NCBI RefSeq assembly: GCF_047607725.1
Contig: NZ_JBLKSS010000325.1
Location: forward strand, 1 to 16,117
From: JBLKSS01 sp047607725
GTDB taxonomy: Bacteria; Pseudomonadota; Gammaproteobacteria; Enterobacterales; Enterobacteriaceae
Direction of reading: 5' to 3'
Length of the DNA stretch: 16,117 nt
The notes beneath the pieces were generated by a model. The model worked only from the letters and a program-made list of their open reading frames with translations. It did not search any database and was not told where the DNA came from. The position numbers and the translations under genes are program-made. Shown one piece after another: positions 13,730 to 16,117 of this stretch (position 1 is its first letter; each line of letters opens with the position of its first letter).

Positions 13730-15262
13730 ATGGCCATCCCCTCACTGTTTGCACGCCAGCGGCTCCGCGCGCTGCTGGCGCTCGTTATCGGCGCCTGCGG
13801 CACCCTGGCATTTTCCCCGTACGATTTCTGGCCCGCGGCCATTATCTCGCTCTGCGGCCTGCTGGCGGTCACGCTCAACCGCAGCGGCCGGCTGGCCGGC
13901 TGGCTGGGCTTTGTCTGGGGCTTTGGCCTGTTCGGCACCGGCGTTAACTGGGTCTACGTCAGCATCGCGCAATTCGGCGGTCTGCCTGGCCCGGTAAACG
14001 TAGCGCTGGTGGTGGTGATGGCCGCCTATCTGGCGTTATACCCAATGCTGTTTGCCGCTCTGCTGGCACGGCTGTGGCCGCGTACCAGCCTGTGGCGGCT
14101 GGTGCTCGGCGCGCCGATGCTGTGGTCGGTCACCGAATTTCTGCGCGGCTGGGTGCTGACCGGTTTCCCCTGGCTGGAATTCGGCTACAGTCAAATTGAT
14201 GGACCGCTAAAAGGGATCGCGCCGCTCTTGGGCGTACAGGCTATCACCTTCATACTGATGATGATAAGCGGCCTGGCAGTCTTTGCGCTAGCGCTGCGGC
14301 GATGGCTGCCGGCGCTGGGCGCGCTGGCGCTGATGCTGCTGCCCTGGCCGCTGCGCTCGTTACAGTGGTACCAGCCTCAGCCGGCGCGGGCCATTGACGT
14401 GGCGCTGGTGCAGGGCAATATTGCCCAGTCGATGAAATGGGAGGCCAGTCAGGTCGGCCCGACGTTGGATATTTACCTGCAGCGTACCCTGCCGGCCCTC
14501 GGCAAGGCGCAGATGGTCATCTGGCCGGAATCGGCCATACCCGACGACGAGATTGCCCAGAACGCGTTCCTGACCCGACTCGATGAACAATTACGGCAGG
14601 GCCATACCCGTTTAATCACCGGCATCATCGATGCGCGGCCTACCCCGCACGGCTACGATTATTACAACAGCATCGTGGTTTTAGGCGAAGACACGTCGTA
14701 CCGTTATCCCTCGAAGGATCGCTACAACAAGCATCACCTGGTGCCCTTCGGCGAAACGGTGCCGTTTGAAAGTCTTCTGCGGCCGCTGGCGCCGCTGTTC
14801 AATCTGCCGATGTCCTCACTCAGTCAGGGACAGTATTTGCAGCCGCAGCTGCAGGTGGCCGGCATGAAACTGACCGCCACCGTCTGCTACGAGATTATCC
14901 TGGGTGGCCAGGTGCGGGATAATTTCCGTCCCGATACCGACTTCCTGCTGACCGTGTCCAACGACGCCTGGTTTGGCCATTCCATCGGCCCGTGGCAGCA
15001 TTTCCAGATGGCGCGCATGCGCTCGCTGGAGCTGGGCCGGCCGCTGCTGCGCAGCACCAATAACGGCATCACCGCGGTTATCAACGCCGACGGGACGCCG
15101 CTGGCGCAATTGCCGCAATTTACCCGCAATGTGCTCAACGTCCACGTCACCCCGACCCGGGGGCTGACCCCCTACGCCCGTGCCGGCTCTTGGCCGCTAT
15201 GGATTGTTACGCTGCTGGCCGGATTGACCGCGCTGGTGCTTGATCGCCGCCGACCCGCCTGA
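13730..15262 (+). CDS. lnt: Apolipoprotein N-acyltransferase
   Basis: Lnt is an inner-membrane enzyme that adds the third acyl chain to the N-terminal Cys of lipoproteins, taking it from phospholipid, before Lol sorting. The ATG at 13730 gives 510 residues (E. coli 512). The same frame is open upstream to 13583 but that part overlaps ybeX and lacks similarity. About seven hydrophobic segments cover residues 10-205. A periplasmic nitrilase-like domain spans about 220-480 with the catalytic triad Glu267 (IWPESAIP), Lys334 (RYNKHHLVPFGE) and Cys386 (TVCYEI). A last membrane helix follows near 487-505. It is seven bases after ybeX. No lesion seen. Confidence 0.97.
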   Translation: MAIPSLFARQRLRALLALVIGACGTLAFSPYDFWPAAIISLCGLLAVTLNRSGRLAGWLGFVWGFGLFGTGVNWVYVSIAQFGGLPGPVNVALVVVMAAYLALYPMLFAALLARLWPRTSLWRLVLGAPMLWSVTEFLRGWVLTGFPWLEFGYSQIDGPLKGIAPLLGVQAITFILMMISGLAVFALALRRWLPALGALALMLLPWPLRSLQWYQPQPARAIDVALVQGNIAQSMKWEASQVGPTLDIYLQRTLPALGKAQMVIWPESAIPDDEIAQNAFLTRLDEQLRQGHTRLITGIIDARPTPHGYDYYNSIVVLGEDTSYRYPSKDRYNKHHLVPFGETVPFESLLRPLAPLFNLPMSSLSQGQYLQPQLQVAGMKLTATVCYEIILGGQVRDNFRPDTDFLLTVSNDAWFGHSIGPWQHFQMARMRSLELGRPLLRSTNNGITAVINADGTPLAQLPQFTRNVLNVHVTPTRGLTPYARAGSWPLWIVTLLAGLTALVLDRRRPA

Positions 15263-15271
15263 GGACATGGC

Positions 15272-15854
15272 ATGCTGCTTGATGAACGCTATATTTTAAA
15301 GGACAGCGCGCAGTCGCGCGACTATTACGCCGCGCCCCATCCCGGCGTGCTGCATAAACAGATAGATCATATAGATGATTATGCGCGTCGGCTTATCGCC
15401 CTGTCGCCGTTTGTGGTGCTGGGTACCCAAAGGTCCCCGTGGGTTCGACTGCTCGCCCAAGGGCGGCGAACCGGGATTTATCCAGGTAGAGAACGATAAA
15501 ACGCTGCTGCTGCCGGATCGGGGGGGCAATAATCGTCTAGATGGCTTGACCAATCTGCTGCATCACCCGTTTGCCGGCCTGCTGTTTTTGATTCCGGGCT
15601 GGTCGGAGTGTTTTCGCGTGAATGGCCGGGCGCAGATTTCCGTGGAGCCGGCGCTGTGCGCGCGTTCTGCCCAGAACGGCGTGCCGGCGAAGAGCGTGCT
15701 GGTCATCCGGGTGGATGAAGCCTTTATCCACTGCGGCCGCGCTATTGGCTTCGCCGGTCTGTGGGAAAGCGGCAGACAGCCCGATCCGGCGCAATTGCCA
15801 AAGGCGCTGGATGTTTTCAAGGCGCACGTTGCCCTGCATAAGGCGGCGCAATAG
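15272..15854 (+). pseudogene. Pyridoxamine-phosphate-oxidase-like flavoprotein, frameshifted
   Basis: Two overlapping frames give one protein of the pyridoxamine 5'-phosphate oxidase-like (PPOX) FMN-binding type. The first frame (ATG 15272, GAGG seven bases upstream) runs through IALSPFVVLGTQ. The continuation GPRGFDCSPKGGEPGF is found in the next frame from 15432. An extra A at about 15429-15431 (CAAAGG) explains the shift. The joined product would be about 193 residues, with TLLLPDRGGNNRLD in the middle, usual for the family. The function of this group is poorly known. It starts nine bases after lnt, so it could be at the end of that operon. It might be a sequencing error, since the rest is clean. 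Confidence 0.8.
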
Positions 15855-15883
15855 CGAAAGCTCCCTAAGCGCGCAGCGCAGTA

Positions 15884-15912
15884 GGCAAACGAGGCCATTT
15901 GCCTCGTTTGCC
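15884..15912. repeat. Perfect 12-base-pair inverted repeat, possible convergent terminator
   Basis: GGCAAACGAGGC (15884-15895) and GCCTCGTTTGCC (15901-15912) are perfect reverse complements around the loop CATTT. It lies 30 bases after the plus-strand flavoprotein pseudogene and before a minus-strand coding remnant, where a bidirectional terminator would sit, but neither side has a T-run. Confidence 0.6.
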
Positions 15913-15970
15913 GTAAAGCCTCCGTGGCCGGCGGCTCGGGCCTCATCGCCGCGAAGCCGTCAGTGCCAAT

Positions 15971-16035
15971 CTAAGGGCTTACCGCGCCTAACGCTGCCAA
16001 CTCGCGCCACACATCCGCGTCAGCCAGCCAGGTCA
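15971..16035 (-). pseudogene. Unidentified minus-strand coding remnant next to the insertion sequence
   Basis: On the minus strand the frame ends in TAG at 15973-15971 and reads TWLADADVWRELAALGAVSP before it, a composition that looks like a real protein C-terminus. Its upstream part is cut at 16035, where the insertion sequence begins. I do not recognise the protein. With only 20 residues it may be chance. Confidence 0.3.
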
Positions 16036-16117
16036 GTAAGCGTACGCCCAGCGCCGTATTGAAAGTTATTCAGCAGGGATGGTGAGGTTCCACGGCAGGA
16101 GCTCTTTGATTTTGTTG
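16036..16117 (-). mobile_element. End of an IS66-family insertion sequence (partial)
   Basis: GTAAGCGTACGCC at 16036 onwards resembles the terminal repeat of IS66-family elements, which begin with GTAAGCG. Inside it, a minus-strand transposase frame ends 30 bases from the tip. The element continues beyond the window. IS66 elements make 8-base target duplications; CCAGGTCA (16028-16035) would be the flank to compare. Confidence 0.65.
16066..16116 (-). CDS. IS66-family transposase, last 16 codons (partial)
   Basis: The minus-strand frame reads NKIKELLPWNLTIPAE then TAA. The pattern N-x-I-x-E-L-L-P-W-N is the usual C-terminus of the IS66 transposase (TnpC). The rest of the gene is outside the window, so integrity cannot be judged. 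Confidence 0.65.
   Translation of the reverse strand, partial: NKIKELLPWNLTIPAE

Overview
The window looks like the chromosome of an Enterobacterales bacterium closely related to the Sodalis group of insect endosymbionts. The evidence is gene content and order known from enteric bacteria (nagB-nagA-nagC, asnB, a Met/Leu/Gln tRNA operon, ubiF, miaB-phoH-ybeY-ybeX-lnt), proteins that line up almost residue for residue with remembered E. coli sequences, and point lesions in genes that are otherwise well preserved. The genus is an inference. The enterobacterial origin is secure.

Layout. Positions 1-2482 hold the end of nagB, then nagA and nagC, all on the plus strand: amino-sugar catabolism and its repressor. 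The nagD gene that usually follows is missing. A non-coding stretch leads to asnB (2948-4609). A second non-coding stretch ends in a strong promoter with a GC-rich discriminator at 5053-5089. This promoter drives a tRNA operon (5120-5813) in the order Met, Leu, Gln(UUG), Gln(UUG), Met, Gln(CUG). The operon is interrupted by a run of 100 N and closed by a strong intrinsic terminator at 5843-5867. Two tRNA copies next to the gap carry odd changes.

Two minus-strand genes follow: an exported DUF3857/transglutaminase-like protein (5866-7743) convergent with the tRNA operon, and ubiF (8235-9416). ubiF is divergent from the plus-strand run miaB - phoH - ybeY - ybeX/corC - lnt. These act in tRNA modification (MiaB), rRNA maturation and ribosome quality control (YbeY with PhoH), a CorC/YbeX accessory protein, and lipoprotein acylation (Lnt). 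phoH is a clear pseudogene, with an amber codon, a one-base deletion and a changed Walker A residue, while its flanking genes look intact. A flavoprotein gene of the pyridoxamine-phosphate-oxidase-like type follows lnt and is broken by a one-base insertion.

The right edge (16036-16117) is the terminal inverted repeat and the last 16 codons of what looks like an IS66-family transposase on the minus strand. It abuts an unidentified minus-strand coding remnant that may have been interrupted by the insertion.

I see no CRISPR array, prophage or new defence-type system. The notable content is recent gene decay and unusual tRNA copies in an otherwise conserved housekeeping region.
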